From Natronospirillum sp965602035 (GTDB taxonomy: Bacteria > Pseudomonadota > Gammaproteobacteria > Pseudomonadales > Natronospirillaceae), in NCBI GenBank assembly GCA_965602035.1, contig OZ271919.1, forward strand, positions 2,666,001 through 2,730,000: a DNA stretch of 64,000 nucleotides. The letters run 5' to 3'. The notes below the pieces were generated by a model. That model did not search any database, was not told the origin of the DNA, and was given only the letters and a program-made list of their open reading frames with translations. Shown in pieces: positions 41,974-50,323 of the stretch. Within the stretch, counting starts at the first letter, position 1. The number at the start of each line of letters is the position of its first letter. Both the position numbers and the translations under genes were made by a program.

Positions 41974-43671
41974 TTAAGGAGACGTAGCCGAAACCGAGTG
42001 ACCTTGCGTTTCAGGGTCACCGGCCGTGATTTCATTGTCAGCCTGATTGGCCAGCCAGAACCTGATGGCCTCTCGACGGTAATGCTGGGGATGGTCCGCT
42101 GGCAGATCGTTCAATACTCTCAGGTACCGATGTGCCTCCAGGTAATGAATCCGGTGGCCACTTTCCTGAAAAAGCCGCACGTGCGTCTGCACGATATTGA
42201 GCACAAGACCCGGGTGTCGGGGTGTCAGGTCCATGGCGGCGAGGAAGTCGCCCAGTGCCTGCCGGTAAGCACGCTCCTCGTACGCCTGATTGGCGCTGAG
42301 GTTGAGCGCCGCGGCAGCCTGCCGGCGTCGATCCTCCTGAGGTTCGGCCGCGAGCGACCGAATTGCCGCCTGCAGCTCGGAGTCGCTCGCATGGTGGTCG
42401 CTCAGGCAGGCCAGCCAGGTATGGCCCAGATCGTCGTTGTTAAGCTCAAAGCAGTGCTCTGCCAGTTCGATAGCCTGCCGCGCATCAACATGCTCTACGT
42501 ACCGCGTTGCGAGCTCACAGGCTTCATGGAGGGCAAGGTCGCGGCGGTCAGGCACTCCGTCGTAGTGCATGGCCGTGGCCTGCAATAGCCTGGATTTCAG
42601 GGCGATCCGGAAACTGTCCGGAAACCGCCGCGCAGCCTGGCGGGCAACCTGTACCGATTCCTGAGCGCCATACCGAATGCCATCTGTGAGACCGAGTCGG
42701 GCTGCCTGATTGAGCAGCTCTGCCAGTCGAATGTGATACCGCGGGTGCGGCTCATCGGTGTGCCGCGACAGGTCGAGCGCCTGACGGAAACACCGGGCGG
42801 CCTCTGCAAAACTGCGGTTCTGACAACATATGAGCCCCAAATGCACCTGCCGGCGTTCATTGAGCGGTGCTGCCCGGACCGCACGCGACAGTATCTGTTG
42901 TGCCAGCTCCGGTTCGCCCAGTTTGCGATAACTGGTACCCAACTGGTCCAGTGCGCGCACATTCAGCGGATTCTCAGCGAGTGCCGCGTTGGCCCACTCA
43001 CAGGCGTCGGTGAGCCGGTTCCGGTTACGCTCTACATAAGCCAGCTCCGCCATCATCCAGTCCCTGGGGTTGTCGGACAGCAGAGATTTCAGGCTGTCCC
43101 CAGCATCCGCGAGCTGGCCGTGCTCGATTAACGCACGGATCCGGGTCTTCTGCAGCCAGGTCTGGTAACGGGGTTGCTCCGGTTCAAGCTTCTCACAATG
43201 GCTGACAACGTCGGCCAGCGTGCCACCATCCAGCGCTCCGAGAACGGGCATCAATGTGTTGCGCCGGTCCACCCACCGACGTATCCGAGACCGGAACTGG
43301 TGAAAGGAAAAAGGCTTGCTCATTACATCGTCCGGTTCGTTTTCCACGGCGCACATGAACACCGGTTTCGAGGTGTCAGCGGTAACCAGTACCCATTGCG
43401 TCCTGTAGGGCACCAGCCCATTGGTGCGTCCACAGCGCAAGAGGTCCAGACCGGTCTGGGAGTCACCGAGGCGGTAATCACAGAGTACGAGGTCGAAGGT
43501 GTCACGGCTGAGCGCGGTCACGGCCTCGTTCGCCGAAGCGACGGCTCGTACGGTGACCGCCCCGCAGGCGGTCAGCATATTCCTGAGGGTTTCGCGGGCA
43601 TCGGCCTGGTCGTCAATAATGAGTATGTGCAGGGTCTCGACGCCGCGAACTGGCTGGGGCTGTTGGTTCAT
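41974..43671 (-). CDS. Response regulator receiver protein with TPR repeats
   Basis: A 565-residue cytoplasmic protein. Residues 12-130 form a CheY-like receiver with the acidic pair Asp20-Asp21, phospho-acceptor Asp65 (LVLCDYRLGD) and Lys in MSKPFSF near 118. From about 180 to 400 several TPR-like helix pairs follow (AYVERNRNRLTDACEWANAALAENPLNVRALDQLGTSY and similar), so the output is probably protein binding. There is no DNA-binding domain, and no kinase gene is adjacent. Confidence 0.88.
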   Translation of the reverse strand: MNQQPQPVRGVETLHILIIDDQADARETLRNMLTACGAVTVRAVASANEAVTALSRDTFDLVLCDYRLGDSQTGLDLLRCGRTNGLVPYRTQWVLVTADTSKPVFMCAVENEPDDVMSKPFSFHQFRSRIRRWVDRRNTLMPVLGALDGGTLADVVSHCEKLEPEQPRYQTWLQKTRIRALIEHGQLADAGDSLKSLLSDNPRDWMMAELAYVERNRNRLTDACEWANAALAENPLNVRALDQLGTSYRKLGEPELAQQILSRAVRAAPLNERRQVHLGLICCQNRSFAEAARCFRQALDLSRHTDEPHPRYHIRLAELLNQAARLGLTDGIRYGAQESVQVARQAARRFPDSFRIALKSRLLQATAMHYDGVPDRRDLALHEACELATRYVEHVDARQAIELAEHCFELNNDDLGHTWLACLSDHHASDSELQAAIRSLAAEPQEDRRRQAAAALNLSANQAYEERAYRQALGDFLAAMDLTPRHPGLVLNIVQTHVRLFQESGHRIHYLEAHRYLRVLNDLPADHPQHYRREAIRFWLANQADNEITAGDPETQGHSVSATSP

Positions 43672-43819
43672 AGGGATTCAACGGTTCTGTCTGATGAGTC
43701 TCAGCTCATTGTTCTTGTTCAGTCCCGGAGCATCTTCCAGACGCACTCTGATGGTGCTTGTAAGCCATTGTTCTCGGTTTCAGGCGGTTTGGCAAGTCGG
43801 AGAGGGCGTATCTGCCCCG

Positions 43820-45271
43820 TCAGAGCAGTGGGCTCAGGAAGAACATCAGCCGTTCCAGCACCCTGTGACGCAATGGCCGGCGATGCCATTCCTCCGGCTC
43901 AATGGGCTCGGACTGGCGGAGATAGTCATCAAACAACGGCTGAATCAGGTGCGTTGTTGATTCATTGAACAGTGCCACTGACAACTCGAAATTGAGTTGA
44001 AGACTGCGTACGTCGAGATTCACGCTGCCGACTAGGGCCAACTCATTGTCCACAAGCAGTGCCTTGGTATGGAGCAGGCCGCCATCAAACCGGAAGATCT
44101 GCGCACCAAGCCGAAGCAATGGCTCGTAGTAGGAGCGGCTGGCCCAGTGCACCAGCCAGGAATTGTTTTCCCGTGGCACAATCAATTCGATGCGCACCTG
44201 GCGTTTCGCCGCATGACAGAGTGCCTCAAACAGCTCCTCGGACGGAACAAAGTAAGGGGTGCATATCTGAATGCAGTGGTCTGCCCGGTACACACTCGCC
44301 AGGACGGCCTGCTCGATCATGTCGTCACCGAGACCGGGGCCGGATGGTATGACCGATAGCGAACCAAGTGGCGGTCGCGGATCCAGATACCAGTGCGGCA
44401 GTGAGCGCTCACCGGTTTCCACTTCCCAATCCCAGGAGAACACGCGGGACAGTGCCTGTGCTGCTTCACCCTCGATGCGCAGCATCAGGTCAACCCATGG
44501 CCCGAGATTGCGCTCCCGTTCAAAACAGTCGGGGTCCGCCATGTTCATGCTGCCGGTGTAGGCGATCTGGTGGTCGATCACGACCAGTTTTCTGTGCAGT
44601 CGCAGATCGAGCCGCCGGAACATGAAGCGCCATAACCGCACCGGCAGTGCAGGTACCACCTTGATGCCAGCGGCCTTCAACTGGTTGAACTGATCGCTCC
44701 GGAAGAACGGCCGGCTGCCCGCATGGTCAATGAGTATCTCAATGTCGATGCCGCGCGCAGCGGCCGTGGTCAACGCATCGGCAATGGCATCAACGCGCTT
44801 CCCGGGGTACCAGATATAGAACTCCATGCGGATGCTCTCTTCGGCCCGGTTGATATCGGCGAGCAGGCTGTCGAATACGTCATCGGGTGTCGCGAGTGGG
44901 CGCAGGCCGACGTGAGGCAGTGTGCCCAGACCCAACTGGTGATGCAGCATCTGCTGCACGGCGAACGCAACAGGCGTTGCCGGTGTCGGGGGCTCAGCAG
45001 TGGGCTTGCGGTCACGGTCTCTGGGGTTAACGACCAGGTGATGCGAACTCATGGCCTCTGCCAGTCGTTCGCGGCGACGCCCCAGGGAAAGCTCACCGAG
45101 CAACAGATAGGCAATCATGCCGGCAACGGGTATCAGGGCAATGACGAGTATCCAGGCCAGTGCCGCCGACACAGGCCGGCGACGGGCCAGCACGCGTGCA
45201 ATGACCGACAGCGTCAGCAGCCAGTAGAGGCCGGTTACCGTGAATGTCACCCAGGAAACATTGGTCAGCAT
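43820..45271 (-). CDS. cls: Cardiolipin synthase
   Basis: A 483-residue membrane enzyme of the phospholipase D superfamily. Two N-terminal membrane segments (about 8-30 and 38-58) are followed by two catalytic HKD motifs: HRKLVVIDHQIAYTGSMN near 220 and HTKALLVDNELALVGSVNLD near 400. It condenses two phosphatidylglycerols to cardiolipin. Neighbouring genes have no clear functional link. Confidence 0.94.
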   Translation of the reverse strand: MLTNVSWVTFTVTGLYWLLTLSVIARVLARRRPVSAALAWILVIALIPVAGMIAYLLLGELSLGRRRERLAEAMSSHHLVVNPRDRDRKPTAEPPTPATPVAFAVQQMLHHQLGLGTLPHVGLRPLATPDDVFDSLLADINRAEESIRMEFYIWYPGKRVDAIADALTTAAARGIDIEILIDHAGSRPFFRSDQFNQLKAAGIKVVPALPVRLWRFMFRRLDLRLHRKLVVIDHQIAYTGSMNMADPDCFERERNLGPWVDLMLRIEGEAAQALSRVFSWDWEVETGERSLPHWYLDPRPPLGSLSVIPSGPGLGDDMIEQAVLASVYRADHCIQICTPYFVPSEELFEALCHAAKRQVRIELIVPRENNSWLVHWASRSYYEPLLRLGAQIFRFDGGLLHTKALLVDNELALVGSVNLDVRSLQLNFELSVALFNESTTHLIQPLFDDYLRQSEPIEPEEWHRRPLRHRVLERLMFFLSPLL

Positions 45272-45310
45272 AGTACCCGAAAGGATACCGGATATTGCGT
45301 AGTTACACCT

Positions 45311-45337
45311 AAAAAAGCGGTGGTTGGAACCACCGCT
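45311..45337 (-). terminator. Intrinsic terminator for the minus-strand CMD remnant
   Basis: AGCGGTGGTT (45316-45325) pairs with AACCACCGCT (45328-45337). On the minus strand the stem is followed by TTTTTT. It lies 23 bases after the end of the CMD-family remnant and before the cardiolipin synthase start. Confidence 0.85.
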
Positions 45338-45359
45338 ATGTGTCGGGCCGCTATGGGTG

Positions 45360-45869
45360 TTACGCGGCTTTGCTGCTCTCCCACGCGAACTTGTCCAACT
45401 CGGGATTAAGCTCGGGTTGTGAGAGGTGATTGCTGTAGTTCGACAGTGTTTTCAGGCTAACTGCCAGAATCAGATCAAACACGTTCGATTTGTCGAATCC
45501 GGCTTCCAGGAAGCGGTTGACCTCGGCCTCAGGCGCCCAGCCGCGCTCGGTAACAAGGGTACGAACGAAGCGGACCAACGCCGCCTGCTTCGGGTCAGCA
45601 GGTGTGTCACCACGACGGACTGCCGCCAGAGTGTTTTCGTCCAGTCCGGCCTTTGTTCCACCCGCGCTGTGTGCCGCGACGCAGAATTCACAACCGTTGG
45701 TTACGCTGGTTGTCAGCAGCGCGAGCTGCTTTTCCTGCGCCGACAGGCCGGATTCATCCAGCAGGGCGTCAGAGGAATCAGGTGCCCGGTGTACTGAGGC
45801 TGCACACTGACTCAGGTCTCGTTCGTGCGTTGCAGGCTTTCCACGAGGAGCCGGCGCAACCGTGGTCAC
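45360..45869 (-). pseudogene. 5'-truncated carboxymuconolactone decarboxylase (CMD/AhpD) gene
   Basis: The downstream part encodes a proper CMD-family domain: LSAQEKQLALLTTSVTNGCEFCVAAHSAGG (with the CxxC-His redox motif), DENTLAAVRRG and FLEAGFDKSNVFDLILAVSLKTLSNYSNHL. The open frame extends to an ATG at 45869, but the residues before about 45776 are the antisense of an AraC gene, not CMD sequence. Normal members have roughly 40-60 more N-terminal residues before SALLDESGLS. The domain keeps its catalytic Cys pair, so the product could still fold, but it lacks its own start and promoter. Confidence 0.72.
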
Positions 45870-46120
45870 TGTCTGATCTGGCAGCGGAAGCCGCCATGAG
45901 CCGTAGCCGATTCGCCGCAGAGTTCCGCCGGCTCAGTGGTTGGACGCCGGGCTACTACATGACCTGGTGGCGCCTGCAAGTGGCGTGGCAACGCCTGAAT
46001 AGGGGCGACGCTGTAATGGCAACCGCACTGGCGGTGGGTTATCAGTCCGAGGCCGCATTTTCGCGCGCTTTTCGCCGCGAATTCGGCGTCAGTGCGGGGT
46101 CTATCCGGCGTCGTAGCTGA
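45788..46120 (+). pseudogene. AraC family regulator remnant (C-terminal HTH only)
   Basis: From about 45803 the plus strand encodes the C-terminal two-HTH domain of a cupin-type AraC regulator: LVRALQAFHEEPAQPWSLSDLAAEAAMSRSRFAAEF, then SGWTPGYYMTWWRLQVAW and ALAVGYQSEAAFSRAFRREFGVSAG. The usual ~180-residue cupin sensor domain is absent. Upstream sequence is the antisense of the CMD gene. AraC and CMD genes are often divergent neighbours, so one deletion that removed both 5' ends and the shared promoter explains the structure. Confidence 0.75.
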
Positions 46121-46356
46121 TCGCAGGTCGCGATGAATTGGGGAACCGGAGAATTCCACGGGATACCGTCGCCCGTTGCTCCATACGGGGACCGGGCGTG
46201 AATACATCCCTGTAGCCCTGCGACGAAAACGTCCTGTTTTCGACGACTCCCCGGATGGAGCACACGTCCACCGGCTCCGTCCTACGGTCCAAACGTTCCT
46301 GTATGAGCGTCCCGTTACACGGCGTCTTGGGCGCGAATCGCAGCGTTCCGCAGCTC
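46121..46356. other. Intergenic region with hairpins, no gene
   Basis: These 236 bases separate the AraC remnant from the end of ltaE. There is a 7-bp stem CGAAAAC/GTTTTCG around 46222-46240 and several GC-rich short dyads; the right end is the REP-type element at 46338-46360. No credible ORF or promoter was seen. Confidence 0.5.
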
Positions 46357-46360
46357 CTAC
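46338..46360 (-). repeat. REP-type element overlapping the ltaE stop codon
   Basis: TCGCAGCGTTCCGCAGCTCCTAC matches the element family at 40814-40873. Read on the minus strand it begins GTAGGAGCTGC, and its TAG (46359-46357) is the stop codon of the threonine aldolase gene. So the repeat supplies the end of the reading frame. Confidence 0.65.
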
Positions 46361-47373
46361 GCTTTGAAAGAGCGGATCGCGTCCACCGTCTGCGCGATGG
46401 CACCGTCGTCGATATCCAGATGGGTCACCAGGCGCATGGTATCCAGCCCATCGACCAGAATACCGTGCTCTGACAAATGGGCCTCCAGCCGCTTTCCGGT
46501 TCCGGGAGCCAGTTGTGCAAACACCATATTGGTGGCACTGGAGACGCCTTTTACAAACGGCAACCCCTCGAGGCCATCTGCCAGCACGCGGGCGCGCCGG
46601 TGATCGTCGGCGAGTCGGGCCACGTGGTGATCGAGGGCATAGTCCATGGCGGCCGCCAGAATGCCAGCCTGGCGCATGCCGCCGCCCAGCATTTTGCGCC
46701 AGCGACGGGCGCGCTCAATGGTGTCAGCAGACCCGGTGAGTACGGAGCCGACCGGCGCGCCAAGCCCTTTGGAAAAGCACAGGCTGACGGAGTCTGCGTA
46801 CTGGGTCAGGCGGTCCAGCGGTACGTCGAGCGCAACAGCGGCATTGAACAAGCGCGCACCGTCGAGGTGCAGAATGAGGTCGAACTCATTGGCCAGCGCG
46901 CGGGCGGAGGCCAGGTAGGATTCCGACAGCACCTTGCCGCCCTGGGTGTTTTCCAGCGACAGCACCCGCGTGCGCGCAAAGTGAATGTTGTCGGGCTTGA
47001 TGACCGCCCGGACATCATCCAGTGACAGGCTGCCGTCTGCCTGCACCGGTACCGGTTGCGGCTGGATTCCCCCGAGCACTGCAGCACCGCCGGCCTCGTA
47101 CCGGTAAGTGTGATACCCCTGCCCCACAATGTACTCATCACCACGCTGACAATGGGCCATGAGCGCCGCAAGATTGCTCTGTGTACCCGAGGGCAGCATC
47201 AGCGCTGACTCTTTCCCGGCAATATCAGCAACCCGGGTTTCCAGCGCCTGTATGCTCGGGTCGTCTCCCCATACATCGTCGCCGACCGGTGCTGCCATCA
47301 TGGCTTCACGCATGGCCGGAGTCGGGCGTGTGACAGTGTCACTTCGCAGGTCAATGGGTTCGCTGTGCTGCAT
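46357..47373 (-). CDS. ltaE: Low-specificity L-threonine aldolase
   Basis: A 338-residue PLP enzyme, started at ATG 47373 (GGAG 7 bases before) rather than the ATG 7 codons upstream. DLRSDTVTRPTPAMREAM opens the protein, followed by the GDDVWGDDPS segment, SGTQSNLAAL near 65, and the PLP lysine in SLCFSKGLGAPVGS near 200. It cleaves threonine or allo-threonine to glycine and acetaldehyde. Its stop codon lies in a REP-type element, and an inverted-repeat element lies just before the start. Confidence 0.92.
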   Translation of the reverse strand: MQHSEPIDLRSDTVTRPTPAMREAMMAAPVGDDVWGDDPSIQALETRVADIAGKESALMLPSGTQSNLAALMAHCQRGDEYIVGQGYHTYRYEAGGAAVLGGIQPQPVPVQADGSLSLDDVRAVIKPDNIHFARTRVLSLENTQGGKVLSESYLASARALANEFDLILHLDGARLFNAAVALDVPLDRLTQYADSVSLCFSKGLGAPVGSVLTGSADTIERARRWRKMLGGGMRQAGILAAAMDYALDHHVARLADDHRRARVLADGLEGLPFVKGVSSATNMVFAQLAPGTGKRLEAHLSEHGILVDGLDTMRLVTHLDIDDGAIAQTVDAIRSFKA

Positions 47374-47385
47374 CAATGCGCTCCG

Positions 47386-47476
47386 TGGGGTCAAGTCTTC
47401 ATTTCGACGGTCTGACCAGCGGTCGGTGTCTTCACGCTCCAGTATATCAAACCAGCGGACTGAAGACTTGACCCCA
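47386..47476. repeat. 91-bp element with 16-bp perfect terminal inverted repeats
   Basis: TGGGGTCAAGTCTTCA (47386-47401) and TGAAGACTTGACCCCA (47461-47476) flank 59 bases. The ends resemble GGGGTCAAGTCTT-type ends seen around Y1/REP-associated transposable elements. There is no transposase here, so this would be a miniature non-autonomous element. It lies 13 bases before the ltaE start codon, inside its 5' leader or promoter. Confidence 0.7.
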
Positions 47477-47595
47477 TCTGTGCACCAGAATAACGCATCT
47501 GATGCCCGGTGCCGGTGCGATATTCACCCCCGAGCGGTCAATGTCAGAGTGCCGGAAATCGGTCAATCACCGGGAAATCAGTAGTTTGGGAATTC

Positions 47596-47611
47596 TGGCA
47601 CACTCTCTGCT
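47596..47611 (+). promoter_or_regulatory. Sigma54-like promoter of the FNT-kinase operon
   Basis: TGGCACACTCTCTGCT carries the invariant GG (47597-47598) and GC (47609-47610) with exactly 10 bases between them, and the -24 block TGGCACA is perfect. The -12 block CTGCT differs from TTGCW by one base. Transcription would start near 47622. Confidence 0.65.
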
Positions 47612-47677
47612 ATCCGGTAATTGGAATGGTATCGGCACATCCGGTACCAGGCTTCGACAACGCAACGACATCAGACG

Positions 47678-47735
47678 ACGGCGTCTGCGCATGCAACCTG
47701 TTTACTCATGGTTGTATGGGCGACGCCGTTTTTTT
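47678..47735 (+). terminator. Leader terminator (attenuator) before the FNT gene
   Basis: A 5' strand from ACGGCGTC at 47678 to GCAACC at 47698 pairs with GGTTGT ... GACGCCGT at 47710-47729 and is followed by seven Ts. A competing hairpin CAGACG/CGTCTG (47672-47687) uses part of the terminator's 5' strand. The mutual exclusion suits regulated antitermination. Confidence 0.72.
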
Positions 47736-47781
47736 GTGGGCGTTGGTTTAACCGGCGCCGAAAACGACAGAGAGGAACGAC

Positions 47782-48594
47782 ATGTCTTATATCGCACCGA
47801 CCGAATTCGTCACCAAAATGGTGGACGCCGGTGAGTCCAAGGTATCCACCGCCACCCGGGATGTATTCATCCGGGCCTTCATGGCGGGTGCCATTCTCGC
47901 GCTGGCGGCGGCCTTCGCCATAACGATCAACGTACAGACCGGTAATCCGTTGCTGGGCGCCGTGCTGTTCCCGGTGGGCTTCAGCATGCTCTACCTGATG
48001 GGCTTCGATCTGCTGACCGGCGTCTTTATGCTTACTCCGCTTGCCTGGCTCGACCGTCGCCCCGGCGTGACCTGGAGCCGGATCCTGCGCCACTGGGGTG
48101 TGGTGTTCTGCGGTAATCTGGGCGGCGCACTGACCGTGGCAGTGCTGATGGCGATAGTGTTCACGTTCGGGTTTGCCACCGAGCCGGGCGCCGTGGGTGA
48201 TGCCATTGCCAATACCGGCAAGGCTCGGACGCTGGGTTACAAGGAGTTCGGCGCTGCCGGCATGCTGACCGTATTCATCCGCGGCATTCTGTGTAACTGG
48301 ATGGTGTCCATGGGCGTCGTCGGTGCCATGATCTCTACCACCGTTGGCGGGAAAGTGCTGGCGATGTGGATGCCCATCATGCTGTTTTTCTACATGGGCT
48401 TTGAGCACTCAATTGTGAACATGTTCCTGTTCCCGTCGGCGCTTATCATGGGCGGCGATTTCTCCGTGATGGATTACGTGATCTGGAATGAGCTGCCGGT
48501 GGTGTTGGGTAATCTGGTCGGTGGCATTACCTTTACCGGGCTGACGCTCTACGCGACACACGCGCGCACCGCGCCCAAGCGCGCCGTTGCCTGA
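47782..48594 (+). CDS. Formate/nitrite transporter (FNT) family channel
   Basis: A 270-residue membrane protein with six segments and FNT signatures: FIRAFMAGAILALAAAFA near 33, the GFDLLTGVFML re-entrant loop near 74, and the second loop region GILCNWMVSMGV near 170. HSIVNMFLFPSALIMGG near 215 is typical. The position in the nitrite-reduction cluster suggests nitrite passage (NirC-like). GAGAGGAA precedes the ATG. It overlaps or closely couples with the downstream kinase gene (1 base gap). Confidence 0.9.
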   Translation: MSYIAPTEFVTKMVDAGESKVSTATRDVFIRAFMAGAILALAAAFAITINVQTGNPLLGAVLFPVGFSMLYLMGFDLLTGVFMLTPLAWLDRRPGVTWSRILRHWGVVFCGNLGGALTVAVLMAIVFTFGFATEPGAVGDAIANTGKARTLGYKEFGAAGMLTVFIRGILCNWMVSMGVVGAMISTTVGGKVLAMWMPIMLFFYMGFEHSIVNMFLFPSALIMGGDFSVMDYVIWNELPVVLGNLVGGITFTGLTLYATHARTAPKRAVA

Positions 48595-48595
48595 T

Positions 48596-50323
48596 ATGCC
48601 GATTGAGATGCGGGTTGGCCGGGATACCCGGGCGGGTGTGAAACCGGTCAACCAGGATTTCGAGGGCATCGCGATTCCGTCGCCGCCACTCAGGGCCACC
48701 AAAGGGGTGGCCTTTGCCGTTGCTGATGGCATTGGCAGCAGCACCGTGAGCGGTGAAGCCAGCAAGGCGGCGGTGGACGGCTTCCTGCAGGATTATTTTT
48801 CGACGCCGGAAACATGGACCGTGCCGCAATCGGCGCACCGGGTCCTGGCGGCGCTGAATGCCTGGCTCTATGCACGGACGCGGCAGAGTCAGTTTCGCTA
48901 CTCGCTGGAGCAGGGCTATGTGACCACCTTCTGCGGCGTAGTTGTGCATGGCTCTCAGGCGCATGTTTTTCACATCGGTGATTCGCGTGCTTACCATTTG
49001 GACACAAAGGGTGAACTCGCCCTGCTGACAGAGGACCACCGCCGGTGGTTGTCCGCTGCGGAGAGCCAGTTGAGCCGCGCGCTCGGTTTTTCCCCGTCCG
49101 TAGAAATCGGTTACCGGCAATGCCCACTGAATCCGGGCGACCGCCTGATACTCGTGACGGATGGCGTATCGGATACCCTGGAACTCGACCGCGTTCTGCA
49201 ATCCGTTCACTCTGAACCCGAACCTGAGCCTGAGTGGCAGGCGACGATGCTTGTGGCCGAGGCACTGGGCCGGGGTAGCCAGGACAATCTGACGGCTCAG
49301 GTTATCTGTCTGGATCAGTTGGACAGGAACGTCGATTCCGACGAACCGTACCCGAACTGGTCTCGAGGTGGGTCGCCATTGCCGGCACCCCCGCCTTTGC
49401 ATGAAGGGTTGACCCTGGATGGCTGGACCGTGGGCCGGTGCCTGCACACCACCAGCCGCAGCCATGTTTTTTGGGCTGTGAACCGGAGTGGTGAGCAGGC
49501 GGCCCTCAAGGTGCCCTCGGCTGAACAGTCGGAACAGCAGACCGCCATTCAGCAACTGGCGATGGAGCGATGGGCGCTCCAGCGCGTCGCCCACCCCAAT
49601 ATCGTGCAATCGCTGAATACCAGTGAGCCACAACGCCACGCCTGGCTTGCGACGGCCTATCTTGAAGGGTGCAGCCTGCGCCAGTGGTCACTCGACCATC
49701 GGTATCCGCCCCTCGACACGGTGCGAGCGTGGATCATACCGTTGGTCTCGGCACTGCGCGCGCTTCACCGTCAGGGTATGACACATTGTGATATTCGGCC
49801 GGAAAACGTCTGGATCGGGCCCGATGGGAAAGTCACCCTGATCGACCTGGGGGCGGTCTATGTGGAAGGCGTGGGCTATGCGGTCTCTGAGCCGGGCCTC
49901 AATATGCCGCAGGGCGCCGCACTGTTCAGTGCGCCGGAGACATTTCTAAATGATAAACCGGACTGGCGAAGCGACCAGTTCTCGCTTGCGGTACTGGTGT
50001 ACCACCTGCTCACGGGCAGTTTACCCTATGGGACGGACCTTCCGAAATGCCGCTCTCGGACGGCTCAGCGGCGGTTGCGCTATCAGCCGGTGACCCATTA
50101 TCGGGATGATCTACCGGACTGGCTGGACACAACCCTGGCCAGGGCCCTACATGTGGACCCCCTGCGGCGGTACCCGGCCCTGTCCGAGTTTCTTCAGCAC
50201 CTGCATGAGCCGGATCCGCAATATCAGCGGAACAGGCCGCTGATGGAGCGCGATCCGATTACGTTCTGGCAGGGCCTGTCGGCGTTACTGCTGTTTGCAT
50301 TATTGCTGTCGCTCGCCCTTTGA
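48596..50323 (+). CDS. Bifunctional PP2C phosphatase / Ser-Thr kinase fusion
   Basis: A 575-residue protein translated immediately after the FNT stop. Residues 1-235 are a PP2C domain with PVNQDFEG, VADGIGSS, HIGDSRAY, VTDGVSD and SQDNLTAQ. Residues about 265-540 form a kinase-like fold with AALKVPS, THCDIRPENVWIG (catalytic loop, Arg in place of the usual Lys) and LIDLGA (in place of DFG). A C-terminal hydrophobic helix (about 555-575) would anchor it. Similar fusions lie in Pseudomonas nitrate-assimilation clusters beside nirB. Target unknown. Confidence 0.88.
   Translation: MPIEMRVGRDTRAGVKPVNQDFEGIAIPSPPLRATKGVAFAVADGIGSSTVSGEASKAAVDGFLQDYFSTPETWTVPQSAHRVLAALNAWLYARTRQSQFRYSLEQGYVTTFCGVVVHGSQAHVFHIGDSRAYHLDTKGELALLTEDHRRWLSAAESQLSRALGFSPSVEIGYRQCPLNPGDRLILVTDGVSDTLELDRVLQSVHSEPEPEPEWQATMLVAEALGRGSQDNLTAQVICLDQLDRNVDSDEPYPNWSRGGSPLPAPPPLHEGLTLDGWTVGRCLHTTSRSHVFWAVNRSGEQAALKVPSAEQSEQQTAIQQLAMERWALQRVAHPNIVQSLNTSEPQRHAWLATAYLEGCSLRQWSLDHRYPPLDTVRAWIIPLVSALRALHRQGMTHCDIRPENVWIGPDGKVTLIDLGAVYVEGVGYAVSEPGLNMPQGAALFSAPETFLNDKPDWRSDQFSLAVLVYHLLTGSLPYGTDLPKCRSRTAQRRLRYQPVTHYRDDLPDWLDTTLARALHVDPLRRYPALSEFLQHLHEPDPQYQRNRPLMERDPITFWQGLSALLLFALLLSLAL

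Larger units (their letters stand above)
47477..47781 (+). other. FNT-kinase leader region with sigma54-like promoter and attenuator
   Basis: This 305-base region has no gene. It holds a -24/-12-type element at 47596-47611 (TGGCACA-CTCT-CTGCT) and, about 60 bases downstream of the expected start point, a long terminator (47678-47735). A GGTATCGG/CCGGTACC hairpin lies at about 47628-47648. The start codon of the FNT gene follows 46 bases after the T-run. The layout implies that transcripts must pass a terminator to reach the gene. Confidence 0.65.

Noticed and set aside
47502..47834. Open frames in the FNT leader
   Set aside because: They run through the sigma54-like element and terminator, lack ribosome sites and show no homology by eye.
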